NCBI GenBank assembly: GCA_902490055.1
Contig: CABUCP010000004.1
Span: forward strand, 1-24,486
DNA from: an uncultured Klebsiella sp.
GTDB lineage: Bacteria > Pseudomonadota > Gammaproteobacteria > Enterobacterales > Enterobacteriaceae
Length of the DNA stretch: 24,486 bases
Direction of reading: 5' to 3'
How positions within the stretch are numbered: the stretch's first letter is position 1; every line of letters begins with the position of its first letter. The notes below the pieces were generated by a model. That model ran no database searches. It was not told where the DNA came from and saw nothing but the letters and a program-made list of their open reading frames with translations. The position numbers and the translations under genes are program-made. Shown here one piece after another: positions 7,294-15,243 of the stretch.

Positions 7294-8975
7294 CGTTTTC
7301 TCCCTGCGTGTTGATCCCCTGCTACAACCACGGCGCGATGATGTCGCGGGTGCTCGCGCGCCTGCAGCCCTTTGGCCTGCCGTGCATCGTGGTGGATGAT
7401 GGCAGCGATACCGGCACGCAGCGGGAGCTGGAACGACTGGCGGCGGAAACCGCCAATCTGACCTTAATTCGTTTAGCGGAAAACGCCGGCAAAGGCGCGG
7501 CGGTAATCCGCGGGCTACAGGCTGCGGCGCAGGCCGGATTTAGCCATGCGGTACAGGTTGATGCCGATGGCCAGCACGCCATTGAAGATATTCCACAGCT
7601 GCTGGCGCTGGCGCAAAAGCATCCTGAGGCGCTGATTTCCGGGCAGCCGATTTACGACGACTCCATCCCGCGCTCGCGGCTGTATGGACGCTGGATAACC
7701 CACGTTTGGGTGTGGATTGAAACGCTGTCGCTGCAGCTGAAAGACAGCATGTGCGGCTTTCGCGTCTATCCGCTGGCGCCGACGCTACGGCTGGCGCAGC
7801 GTGTGACGCTCGGCCAGCGCATGGATTTCGATACCGAAGTGATGGTACGTCTCTACTGGCAGGGTCATACCAGCTACTTTGTACCGACCCGCGTGACCTA
7901 TCCTCCGGATGGCCTGTCGCATTTTGATGCCTTTAAAGACAACTGCCGCATCTCGCTGATGCACACCCGCCTGTTTCTCGGCATGCTGCCGCGGATCCCC
8001 TCGCTGCTGTTTCGCCGCGCTTCGCCGCACTGGGCGCGCCAGCGGGAGGTCAAAGGATTATGGGGGATGCGCCTGATGTTGCTGGTGTGGCGGCTGCTGG
8101 GGCGCAGGGCGTTCTCGCTGCTGCTCTATCCGGTGGTCGGCGTCTACTGGCTAACGGCCGCCACGGCCAGGCGCGCTTCACAACGCTGGATAACCCGCGT
8201 GCGCGAACAGCTCGCCGCACGCCGAATGCCGGTACCGCCAACGCTCACCAGCTATCGCCACTTCCTGCGTTTCGGCGAGGCGATGCTGGATAAAATCGCC
8301 GGCTGGCGCGGCGAACTGCAGTTCGGCCGTGATGTGGTCTTTGCCGCAGGCGCCGAAGAGACGCTTAATATCGACGATCCGCGAGGGAAACTGCTGCTGG
8401 CCTCGCATCTCGGCGATGTCGAAGCCTGCCGCGCGCTGGCGCAGCTGCAGGGCAGCAAAACCATCAATGCGCTGGTGTTCAGCGACAACGCCCGGCGCTT
8501 TAAGCAAATTATGGCGGAGATGGCGCCCCAGGCCGGGATCAACCTGATGCCGGTCACCGATATCGGCCCGGAAACCGCCATCCTGCTGCAAGAGAAATTA
8601 GCGCGCGGGGAGTGGATCGCCATCGTCGGCGACCGCATCGCGGTGAACCCGCAGCGCGGCGGCGAATGGCGGGTCTGCTGGAGCCGTTTTATGGGGCAAG
8701 CCGCCCCCTTCCCGCAGGGGCCGTTTATCCTCGCAGCCATTTTGCGCTGTCCGGTTAATTTGATTTTCGCCCTGCGCCAGCAGAACAAACTGCATATTTA
8801 TTGCGAGCCGTTTGCCGACCCGCTGCTGCTGCCGCGCGCCGACCGCCAGCAGGCGTTACAGCACGCTATCGACCGCTACGCCGAACGCCTGGAGCACTAC
8901 GCGCTGCAGTCGCCGCTCGACTGGTTTAACTTTTTCGATTTCTGGCGTTTGCCGGATACCAAAAACAAGGAGTAA
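7284..8975 (+). CDS. apeJ: Glycosyltransferase-acyltransferase fusion ApeJ
   Basis: Two-domain enzyme of 563 residues. Residues about 5-235 form a GT-A family 2 glycosyltransferase: LIPCYNHG (10-17), VVDDGSD, and the metal-binding DADGQH (Asp93, Asp95). A hydrophobic stretch at about 255-290 probably anchors it in the membrane. Residues about 300-555 form an LpxL/HtrB-like acyltransferase with HX4E in SHLGDVE (His375, Glu380). The fusion is typical of APE clusters and suggests that the polyene is put on a sugar-containing or phospholipid-like carrier; the exact acceptor is inferred, not shown. Overlaps apeI by 10 bases and is 3 bases from apeK. Confidence 0.88.
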   Translation: MSLAFSPCVLIPCYNHGAMMSRVLARLQPFGLPCIVVDDGSDTGTQRELERLAAETANLTLIRLAENAGKGAAVIRGLQAAAQAGFSHAVQVDADGQHAIEDIPQLLALAQKHPEALISGQPIYDDSIPRSRLYGRWITHVWVWIETLSLQLKDSMCGFRVYPLAPTLRLAQRVTLGQRMDFDTEVMVRLYWQGHTSYFVPTRVTYPPDGLSHFDAFKDNCRISLMHTRLFLGMLPRIPSLLFRRASPHWARQREVKGLWGMRLMLLVWRLLGRRAFSLLLYPVVGVYWLTAATARRASQRWITRVREQLAARRMPVPPTLTSYRHFLRFGEAMLDKIAGWRGELQFGRDVVFAAGAEETLNIDDPRGKLLLASHLGDVEACRALAQLQGSKTINALVFSDNARRFKQIMAEMAPQAGINLMPVTDIGPETAILLQEKLARGEWIAIVGDRIAVNPQRGGEWRVCWSRFMGQAAPFPQGPFILAAILRCPVNLIFALRQQNKLHIYCEPFADPLLLPRADRQQALQHAIDRYAERLEHYALQSPLDWFNFFDFWRLPDTKNKE

Positions 8976-8978
8976 AGG

Positions 8979-9401
8979 GTGCTTAACGATCCGCGTTTTA
9001 CTGCAGAAGTAGAGCTGACCATTCCCTTTCATGACATCGATATGATGGGCGTCGTGTGGCACGGCAACTATTTCCGCTATTTCGAGATCGCCCGCGAGGC
9101 GCTGCTTAACCAGTTCAACTACGGCTATCGGCAGATGAAAGCCTCCGGCTATCTGTGGCCGGTGGTCGATACCCGCGTCAAATATCGCGATGTCATCACC
9201 TTCGAGCAGCGCGTCCGCGTCCGCGCGCGGATAGAAGAGTTCGAGAACCGCCTGCGCATTGGCTACGAAATTTTTGATGCCGCTAGCGGTAAGCGCACCA
9301 CCACCGGTTACACCATTCAGGTGGCAGTGGATGAAAACAGCCGCGAAATGTGCTTCGTCAGCCCGGATATTCTGTTTGAACGCATGGGGGTTACGCCATG
9401 A
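8979..9401 (+). CDS. apeK: Acyl thioesterase ApeK
   Basis: Hotdog thioesterase of the 4-hydroxybenzoyl-CoA thioesterase/YbgC type, 140 residues. The signature is FHDIDMMGVVWHGNYFRYFE (17-36), with Asp21 in the usual active-site position. It may release the finished polyene or, more simply, clear stalled chains from the carrier proteins. The start is GTG with AAGGAG at 8967-8972, inside the end of apeJ. The stop overlaps the apeL start as ATGA. Confidence 0.88.
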   Translation: MLNDPRFTAEVELTIPFHDIDMMGVVWHGNYFRYFEIAREALLNQFNYGYRQMKASGYLWPVVDTRVKYRDVITFEQRVRVRARIEEFENRLRIGYEIFDAASGKRTTTGYTIQVAVDENSREMCFVSPDILFERMGVTP

Positions 9402-10003
9402 GATTGCTTCTGCTATTAGGGCTGTTCATCAGCCCGCTGGTCAGCGCCCTGACGCTCGATTCTCTGCAACAGCGGTTTACCGAACAACCGGTGGTGCGCG
9501 CCCACTTCGATCAAACCCGCACCATTAAGGATCTGCCGCAGCCGCTGCGATCCCAGGGCCAGATGTTGATCGCCCGCGACCGCGGTTTACTGTGGGATCA
9601 AACCTCCCCGTTCCCGATGCAGCTACTGCTGGATGACAAACGGATGGTACAGGCGATTAACGGCCAGCCGCCGCAAACCATCACCGCCGAAAACAACCCG
9701 CAGATGTTCCAGTTCAACCATCTGCTGCGCGCGCTGTTCCAGGCGGATCGCCGGGTGCTGGAAGAAAACTTCCGCGTCGAATTTGCCGATAAAGGCGAAG
9801 GCCGATGGACGCTGCGCCTGACGCCAATCACCACGCCGCTAAATAAGATCTTCGCCAGCATCGATTTAGCCGGGAAGACCTACCTGGAGCATATTCAGCT
9901 TAACGATAAACAGGGCGATCGCACCGACATCACGCTTTCTCAACACCAACTGACGCCAGCGCAACTGACCGATGACGAACGCCAACGCTTTGCCGCCCAG
10001 TAA
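9398..10003 (+). CDS. apeL: LolA-like periplasmic carrier ApeL
   Basis: Outer-membrane lipoprotein carrier (LolA)-like protein of 201 residues. A signal peptide (1-17) ends in VSA. The rest follows the LolA pattern of amphipathic strands (HFDQTRTIKDLPQPLRSQGQ, then LLWDQTSPFPMQLLLDD). The hydrophobic cup of LolA binds acyl chains, so this copy most likely carries the aryl polyene lipid across the periplasm from ApeM towards the outer membrane. That is an inference from family and position. The chromosomal lolA itself is normally elsewhere, so this would be a dedicated second copy. It overlaps apeM by 32 bases, the longest overlap in the operon. Confidence 0.85.
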   Translation: MRLLLLLGLFISPLVSALTLDSLQQRFTEQPVVRAHFDQTRTIKDLPQPLRSQGQMLIARDRGLLWDQTSPFPMQLLLDDKRMVQAINGQPPQTITAENNPQMFQFNHLLRALFQADRRVLEENFRVEFADKGEGRWTLRLTPITTPLNKIFASIDLAGKTYLEHIQLNDKQGDRTDITLSQHQLTPAQLTDDERQRFAAQ

Positions 10004-12290
10004 ACGCCCGGCGCTGCTTTGGGCCGCCGCGTGTCTGCTCCTGTTGGCCGCGCTGCTGACGCTGCTGCCGCAGGCCAGACTCAACAGCAGCGTGCTGGCG
10101 ATGCTGCCCAAACAGGCGCTTGGCGCGATCCCGCCTAGCCTGAACGACGGTTTTATGCAGCGCCTTGACCGCCAGCTGGTCTGGCTGGTCAGCCCCGGCA
10201 AACAGGCCGACCCGCAGGTGGCCGGCGACTGGCTGAAACTGCTGCAAACATCGCGCGCGTTGGCCGAAGTCAAAGGCCCGATGGATGCCGACAGCCAGCA
10301 GGCCTGGGGAGCGTTTTTCTGGCAACATCGCAACGGCCTGCTCGACCCGGACACCCGCGCGCGCCTGCAAAACGGCGGCGAGGCGCAGGCGCAGTGGATC
10401 CTCTCACAGCTTTATTCGGCGTTTTCCGGCGTCAGCGGCAAAGAGCTGCGCAACGACCCGCTGATGCTAATGCGCGGCTCGCAGCTGGCGATGGCGAAAA
10501 GCGGCCAGCGGATGCAGCTACAGGACGGCTGGCTGGTCACCAAAGACGCGCAGGGCAACCTCTGGTATCTGCTGCATGGCGAACTGGCGGGCTCTTCGTT
10601 CGATATGCAGCAGACGCATCGCCTGGTGACCACGCTCGCCCAGCTTGAGGAGCAACTCAAAGCGCGCCACCCGCAGGCGCAGTTACTGTCGCGCGGCACC
10701 GTGTTCTATAGCGATTACGCCAGCCAGCAGGCGAAGCACGATATTTCAACGCTCGGCGCGGCGACGCTGTTCGGCGTGATCCTGCTGATCGTCGCGACGT
10801 TTCGCTCGCTCCGCCCGCTGTTGCTGTGCCTGCTCTCCATCGGTATTGGCGCGCTGGCGGGCACCGTTGTCACGCTGCTGATGTTTGGCGAACTGCATCT
10901 GATGACTCTGGTGATGAGCATGAGCATCATCGGGATCTCCGCCGACTATACCCTCTATTACCTGACCGAGCGGATGGTGCACGGCGCGGAAGCATCGCCA
11001 TGGCAAAGCCTCGCCAAAGTGCGTAACGCGCTGCTGCTGGCGCTGCTGACCACCGTCGCGGCCTACCTGATCATGATGCTGGCGCCTTTCCCGGCCATCC
11101 GCCAGATGGCGCTATTCGCAGCGGTAGGGCTGAGCGCCTCGTGTCTGACGGTCATTTTCTGGCATCCGTGGCTGTGCCGCGGGCTCCCCGTACGCCCGGT
11201 GCCGGCGATGGTGCTACTACTACGCTGGCTGGCCGCCTGGCGGCGCAACAAAAAGCTGTCCATTGGCCTCCCCGTTGCGCTGGCGCTGTTCTCGCTGGCG
11301 GGGCTCGCGACGCTGCGGGTGGATGATGATATTTCGCAGCTCCAGGCGCTACCGCAAAATATTCTATCCCAGGAGCAGACCATCACCGCGCTCACCGGGC
11401 AAAGCGTCGATCAAAAATGGTTTGTGGTTTACGGCGACACCGCGCAGCAAACGCTGCAGCGCCTTGAAGCCTTTATTCCCGCGCTGGACCAGGCGAAATC
11501 TGCTGGCCTATTCAGCGGATATCGCACTATTCCGCTGAATTCGCTCGCCCGACAGCAGCAGGATCTGACCTTGCTGCGCCGCGCCGCGCCCGCCGTTAGC
11601 CAGGCGCTACGCCATGCCGGACTCACGACAATCAATCCAGACCTCACCCCGATGCCAGTAACGCTCGACGACTGGCTTGCCAGCCCGGCCAGCGAAGGCT
11701 GGCGGCTGCTATGGCTGACGCTGCCGGATGGCGAAAGCGGCGTACTGGTGCCGGTTAGCGGCGTGAAAAACAGCGCGGCGCTGAAAGCGCTCGGCGATAA
11801 ACACCGCGGCGTCGCGTGGGTGGATCGTAAAAGTACCTTTGACCAGCTGTTCGCCCTGTATCGCCACATCCTTACCGGCCTGCTGTTGGTGGCGCTGGCG
11901 GCGATCGCCTGCGGCGCCATTATCCGTCTTGGCTGGCGCAAAGGCCTTATCAGCCTGTTGCCGTCGCTGTTGTCGCTGGGCTGCGGCCTGGCGACACTGG
12001 CGTTCAGCGGGCATGCGGTCAACCTGTTCTCATTGCTGGCGCTGGTGCTGGTACTGGGGATCGGCATTAACTACACGCTGTTTTTCAGCAATCCACGCGG
12101 CACGCTGCTAACGTCGCTGCTGGCCATTACGCTGGCGATGATGACTACCCTGTTGACGCTCGGCATGCTGGTGTTTAGCGCCACCCAGGCCATCAGCAGT
12201 TTCGGCATTGTGCTGGTAAGCGGTATTTTCACCGCCTTCCTGTTGTCACCGCTGGCGATGCCGACGAAAAAAGAGAAAAAAAGACGATGA
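9972..12290 (+). CDS. apeM: MMPL/RND family exporter ApeM
   Basis: Inner-membrane exporter of the MMPL branch of RND proteins, 772 residues with two repeated halves. Each half has one leading helix (first about 13-33), a periplasmic domain (about 35-255 in the first) and a five-helix bundle. MMPL proteins move lipids such as mycolates and hopanoids by proton flow, so the aryl polyene lipid is the likely cargo. The first half keeps the proton-relay Asp-Tyr pair in ISADYTLYY (Asp325-Tyr326); the equivalent in the second half is INYTLFF with Asn700. The tail ends in a Lys/Arg-rich cluster. No clear ribosome site precedes the ATG, so translation is probably coupled to apeL. Confidence 0.88.
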   Translation: MTNANALPPSKRPALLWAAACLLLLAALLTLLPQARLNSSVLAMLPKQALGAIPPSLNDGFMQRLDRQLVWLVSPGKQADPQVAGDWLKLLQTSRALAEVKGPMDADSQQAWGAFFWQHRNGLLDPDTRARLQNGGEAQAQWILSQLYSAFSGVSGKELRNDPLMLMRGSQLAMAKSGQRMQLQDGWLVTKDAQGNLWYLLHGELAGSSFDMQQTHRLVTTLAQLEEQLKARHPQAQLLSRGTVFYSDYASQQAKHDISTLGAATLFGVILLIVATFRSLRPLLLCLLSIGIGALAGTVVTLLMFGELHLMTLVMSMSIIGISADYTLYYLTERMVHGAEASPWQSLAKVRNALLLALLTTVAAYLIMMLAPFPAIRQMALFAAVGLSASCLTVIFWHPWLCRGLPVRPVPAMVLLLRWLAAWRRNKKLSIGLPVALALFSLAGLATLRVDDDISQLQALPQNILSQEQTITALTGQSVDQKWFVVYGDTAQQTLQRLEAFIPALDQAKSAGLFSGYRTIPLNSLARQQQDLTLLRRAAPAVSQALRHAGLTTINPDLTPMPVTLDDWLASPASEGWRLLWLTLPDGESGVLVPVSGVKNSAALKALGDKHRGVAWVDRKSTFDQLFALYRHILTGLLLVALAAIACGAIIRLGWRKGLISLLPSLLSLGCGLATLAFSGHAVNLFSLLALVLVLGIGINYTLFFSNPRGTLLTSLLAITLAMMTTLLTLGMLVFSATQAISSFGIVLVSGIFTAFLLSPLAMPTKKEKKRR

Positions 12291-12871
12291 TAAGACAAAC
12301 ATTCTGGCGCGCTTTCGCGTTAATCGCCGCCTTGCTGCTGGCGGGCTGCAGCCACTCGCAGCCGGAGTCGGAAGGCCGACCTCAAGCCTGGCTGGAGCCA
12401 GGTACGCGCGTCACGCTGCCGCCGCCCGGCATCGCGCCGGGTATCAGTTCGCAGCAACTCCTTACCGGCAGCTTCAACGGTAAAACCCAGTCGCTGCTGG
12501 TGATACTCAATGCCGATGATACAAAGCTAACTCTGGCGGGACTGTCCTCTGTCGGCATCCGCCTGTTCCTGGTGACCTATGATGAACAAGGGCTACACGC
12601 TGAACAGTCGATCGTAGTACCGCAATTGCCGCCAGCCAGCCAGGTGCTGGCCGATGTGATGCTCAGCCATTGGCCGATTAGCGTCTGGCAGCCGCAGCTC
12701 CCGAAAGGCTGGACGCTGGCCGACCGCGGCGACAAACGCGAACTGCGTAACGCGCGAGGTAAACTGGTCACGGAAATCACCTATATCAACCGCCAAGGCA
12801 AGCGCGTGCCGATTAGCATCGAACAACACGTCTTTAAATACCACATCACCATTCAATATCTGGGTGACTGA
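12287..12871 (+). CDS. apeN: Outer-membrane lipoprotein ApeN (DUF3261)
   Basis: Lipoprotein of 194 residues in the DUF3261 family, seen mostly in aryl polyene clusters. The signal ends LLLAGC with the lipidated Cys at 21 and Ser at +2, which directs it to the outer membrane. The mature part is mixed strands with no enzyme motif. By position and predicted location it could be the outer-membrane acceptor in a LolB-like role for the ApeM-ApeL route; this is inference. It overlaps apeM as ATGA. Confidence 0.82.
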   Translation: MIRQTFWRAFALIAALLLAGCSHSQPESEGRPQAWLEPGTRVTLPPPGIAPGISSQQLLTGSFNGKTQSLLVILNADDTKLTLAGLSSVGIRLFLVTYDEQGLHAEQSIVVPQLPPASQVLADVMLSHWPISVWQPQLPKGWTLADRGDKRELRNARGKLVTEITYINRQGKRVPISIEQHVFKYHITIQYLGD

Positions 12872-12872
12872 G

Positions 12873-14039
12873 ATGATCTACATTTCTGCGGTTGGCATGA
12901 TCAACGCATTGGGGAGCGATAATGATGACATCGCCGCCAATCTGGTACGCGGCATTGCGCCCGGCATGCGTCCGCGCAAAGGGTGGCTGCAGGGGCATCC
13001 GCAGGCGGTACTCGCCGGCGTCGATGGCGAGCTGCCCACCATTCCAGAGGCGTTTAGCGCCCATCGTTCGCGCAATAATCAGCTATTGCTGGCGGCGCTC
13101 GCACAGATTCAGCCGCAGGTCGATAGCGCCATTGTCCGGTATGGGCGGGATCGGGTTGCCGTGGTGCTCGGCACCAGCACTTCGGGACTGGATGAGGGCG
13201 ATGCGCACGTTAACCTGACGCTTAACGGCCAGCCCAGCCTCGCCTGGCAATATCCGCAACAGGAGCTGGGCGACCCGTCGCGCTTTCTCAGCCATTGGCT
13301 GGCGCTGGATGGCCCGGCATATACGTTGTCAACCGCCTGCTCATCCAGCGCCAGAGCGATGATCAGCGGGCGGCGGCTCATTGAGGCCGGGTTGGCGGAT
13401 GTGGCGATCGTCGGCGGCGCGGATACCCTTAGCCGGATGCCAATCAACGGTTTCCACAGCCTGGAATCGCTCTCCACCACGCGCTGTCAGCCGTTTAGCC
13501 GCGATCGCGACGGTATTACCATCGGCGAAGGGGCGGCGCTGATGCTGCTGACCCGCGAACCGCAGCCCATCGCGCTGTTGGGTATCGGTGAGTCCAGCGA
13601 TGCCCACCACATTTCCGCTCCGCACCCGCAGGGCGAAGGGGCGATTCGCGCCATCCAGCAGGCGCTGGACGATGCGGGCCTCACGCCGGCACAAGTTGGC
13701 TACATCAACCTGCACGGGACCGCCACGCCGCTTAACGACCAGATTGAGTCCTGCGTGGTCAACGCGCTGTTTGGCGAGCAGGCGCCATGCAGTTCCACCA
13801 AACACCTGACCGGACACACGCTGGGTGCGGCGGGGATCACCGAGGCCGCCATCAGCATGCTGATCCTGCAGCGAAACCTGCCGCTGCCGGCGCAGGATTT
13901 CAGCCAGTCGCCGCGCGATGAAACGCTACCGCCGTGCGGGATCGTTGAATCCCCCCAGCCGCTGGCGCGCCCGGTTATCCTGTCGAACTCTTTTGCTTTT
14001 GGCGGCAATAACGCCAGCATCCTGCTCGGGAGAATTTGA
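12873..14039 (+). CDS. apeO: Beta-ketoacyl-ACP synthase ApeO
   Basis: FabF/FabB-type condensing enzyme, 388 residues, with the complete Cys-His-His triad: Cys156 in STACSSSA, His281 in NLHGTATP and His315 in KHLTGHTLGAAG. In APE systems it forms a heterocomplex with the chain-length factor ApeC and carries out repeated malonyl extension of the aryl starter. I use the ATG at 12873, one base after the apeN stop; a GTG at 12864 in frame would add three residues. Neither has a good ribosome site, so translation is probably coupled. It overlaps apeP by one base. Confidence 0.9.
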   Translation: MIYISAVGMINALGSDNDDIAANLVRGIAPGMRPRKGWLQGHPQAVLAGVDGELPTIPEAFSAHRSRNNQLLLAALAQIQPQVDSAIVRYGRDRVAVVLGTSTSGLDEGDAHVNLTLNGQPSLAWQYPQQELGDPSRFLSHWLALDGPAYTLSTACSSSARAMISGRRLIEAGLADVAIVGGADTLSRMPINGFHSLESLSTTRCQPFSRDRDGITIGEGAALMLLTREPQPIALLGIGESSDAHHISAPHPQGEGAIRAIQQALDDAGLTPAQVGYINLHGTATPLNDQIESCVVNALFGEQAPCSSTKHLTGHTLGAAGITEAAISMLILQRNLPLPAQDFSQSPRDETLPPCGIVESPQPLARPVILSNSFAFGGNNASILLGRI

Positions 14040-14515
14040 TGAGCCATTATTTATCACCCGCCGACTATCTACCGCACGATGCGCCGATGCTGCTGCTTGA
14101 AGAGGTCGACGACGTCACCGCCGACGCCGCCACCTGTCGCGTCACGGTCTCGGCCAATAGCGTACTGGCGCCGTTTCTCAATGAGCAAGGCCATCTTCCC
14201 GGCTGGTTTGCCCTGGAGTTAATCGCCCAGACCGTCGGCGTCTGGTCCGGCTGGCACCGCCGGCAGCAGGGGCAAGCGTCGATCGCCTTGGGCATGGTAC
14301 TTGGCGCACGCGAATTAGTCTGCGCGGCGGGAAGCCTGCCGGGCGGAAAAACGCTGTCGATCGCCGTTAAGCTGCTGATGCAGGACGAGCGTTTCGGCAG
14401 CTTTGAAGGCACCGTTATGGCGGGCGATGAAATACTGGCCAGCGGCAGGGTCAACACCTTCCAGCCAACCGCCGAAGAACTTAACACCCTATTTCAACAA
14501 GGAGCGTCAGAATGA
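14039..14515 (+). CDS. apeP: Hotdog dehydratase partner ApeP
   Basis: FabZ-like hotdog protein, 158 residues, starting at the ATG that shares its A with the apeO stop. The family opening is YLPHDAPMLLLEEV (10-23). The central helix reads HLPGWFALELIAQ with Glu60, the FabZ catalytic acid position, but the place of the catalytic His of the GHF motif is held by Phe46 in APFLNEQ. ApeI has the His, so the two probably form one working dehydratase, as reported for ApeI:ApeP complexes. The stop overlaps apeQ as ATGA. Confidence 0.85.
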   Translation: MSHYLSPADYLPHDAPMLLLEEVDDVTADAATCRVTVSANSVLAPFLNEQGHLPGWFALELIAQTVGVWSGWHRRQQGQASIALGMVLGARELVCAAGSLPGGKTLSIAVKLLMQDERFGSFEGTVMAGDEILASGRVNTFQPTAEELNTLFQQGASE

Positions 14516-15243
14516 GTCGTTCAGTTTTGGTTACCGGCGCCAGCAAGGGTATCGGTCGCGCGATCGCCTGCCAGCTGGCGGCGGACGGTTTTGTCGTCGG
14601 CGTCCACTATCACCGCGATGCGGCTGGCGCGCAACAGACGCTGGACGCGATTGTCGCCGCCGGCGGCGCTGGCCGTCTGCTGAGTTTTGACGTCGCCAAT
14701 CGCCAGCAGTGCCGCGAGGTCCTGGAACAGGATATTGCCGACCACGGCGCGTGGTACGGGATCGTCAGTAACGCCGGCATCGCCCGCGACGCCGCCTTTC
14801 CGGCGCTCGGCGATGATGACTGGGATGCGGTGATCCACACCAACCTCGACAGTTTCTACAACGTGATTCACCCGTGCGTGATGCCGATGATTAGCGCGCG
14901 CCGGGGCGGGCGCATCATCACGCTGTCTTCGGTTTCCGGGGTCATGGGCAACCGAGGACAGGTCAACTATAGCGCTGCCAAGGCGGGTATTATCGGCGCC
15001 ACCAAGGCGCTGGCTATCGAGCTGGCGAAACGCAAAATTACCGTCAACTGTATCGCCCCCGGGCTTATCGACACCGGGATGATCGAAATGGAAGACATTG
15101 CGCTGAAAGAGGCGATGTCAATGATCCCCATGAAACGCATGGGGCAGGCGGATGAAGTGGCGGGGCTGGCCAGTTATTTAATGTCGGATGTGGCGGGCTA
15201 CGTTACCCGGCAGGTGATTTCCATCAATGGAGGGATGTTATGA
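14512..15243 (+). CDS. apeQ: 3-ketoacyl-ACP reductase ApeQ
   Basis: FabG-like short-chain dehydrogenase, 243 residues, reducing the beta-keto group with NADPH in each round. It has the cofactor motif TGASKGIG (8-15), SNAG (86-89, NNAG in most relatives), Asn111, and the catalytic Ser140, Tyr153 and Lys157 in SVSG and NYSAAKAG. The C terminus ends GGML, as in FabG. It is one of several FabG-like proteins expected in the cell; its place in the operon assigns it to the polyene pathway. It overlaps both neighbours by 4 bases. Confidence 0.9.
   Translation: MSRSVLVTGASKGIGRAIACQLAADGFVVGVHYHRDAAGAQQTLDAIVAAGGAGRLLSFDVANRQQCREVLEQDIADHGAWYGIVSNAGIARDAAFPALGDDDWDAVIHTNLDSFYNVIHPCVMPMISARRGGRIITLSSVSGVMGNRGQVNYSAAKAGIIGATKALAIELAKRKITVNCIAPGLIDTGMIEMEDIALKEAMSMIPMKRMGQADEVAGLASYLMSDVAGYVTRQVISINGGML

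Noticed and set aside
11429..12067. Long minus-strand open frame opposite apeM
   Set aside because: It is Ser/Arg-rich low-complexity sequence without motifs, shadowing a clear MMPL gene.
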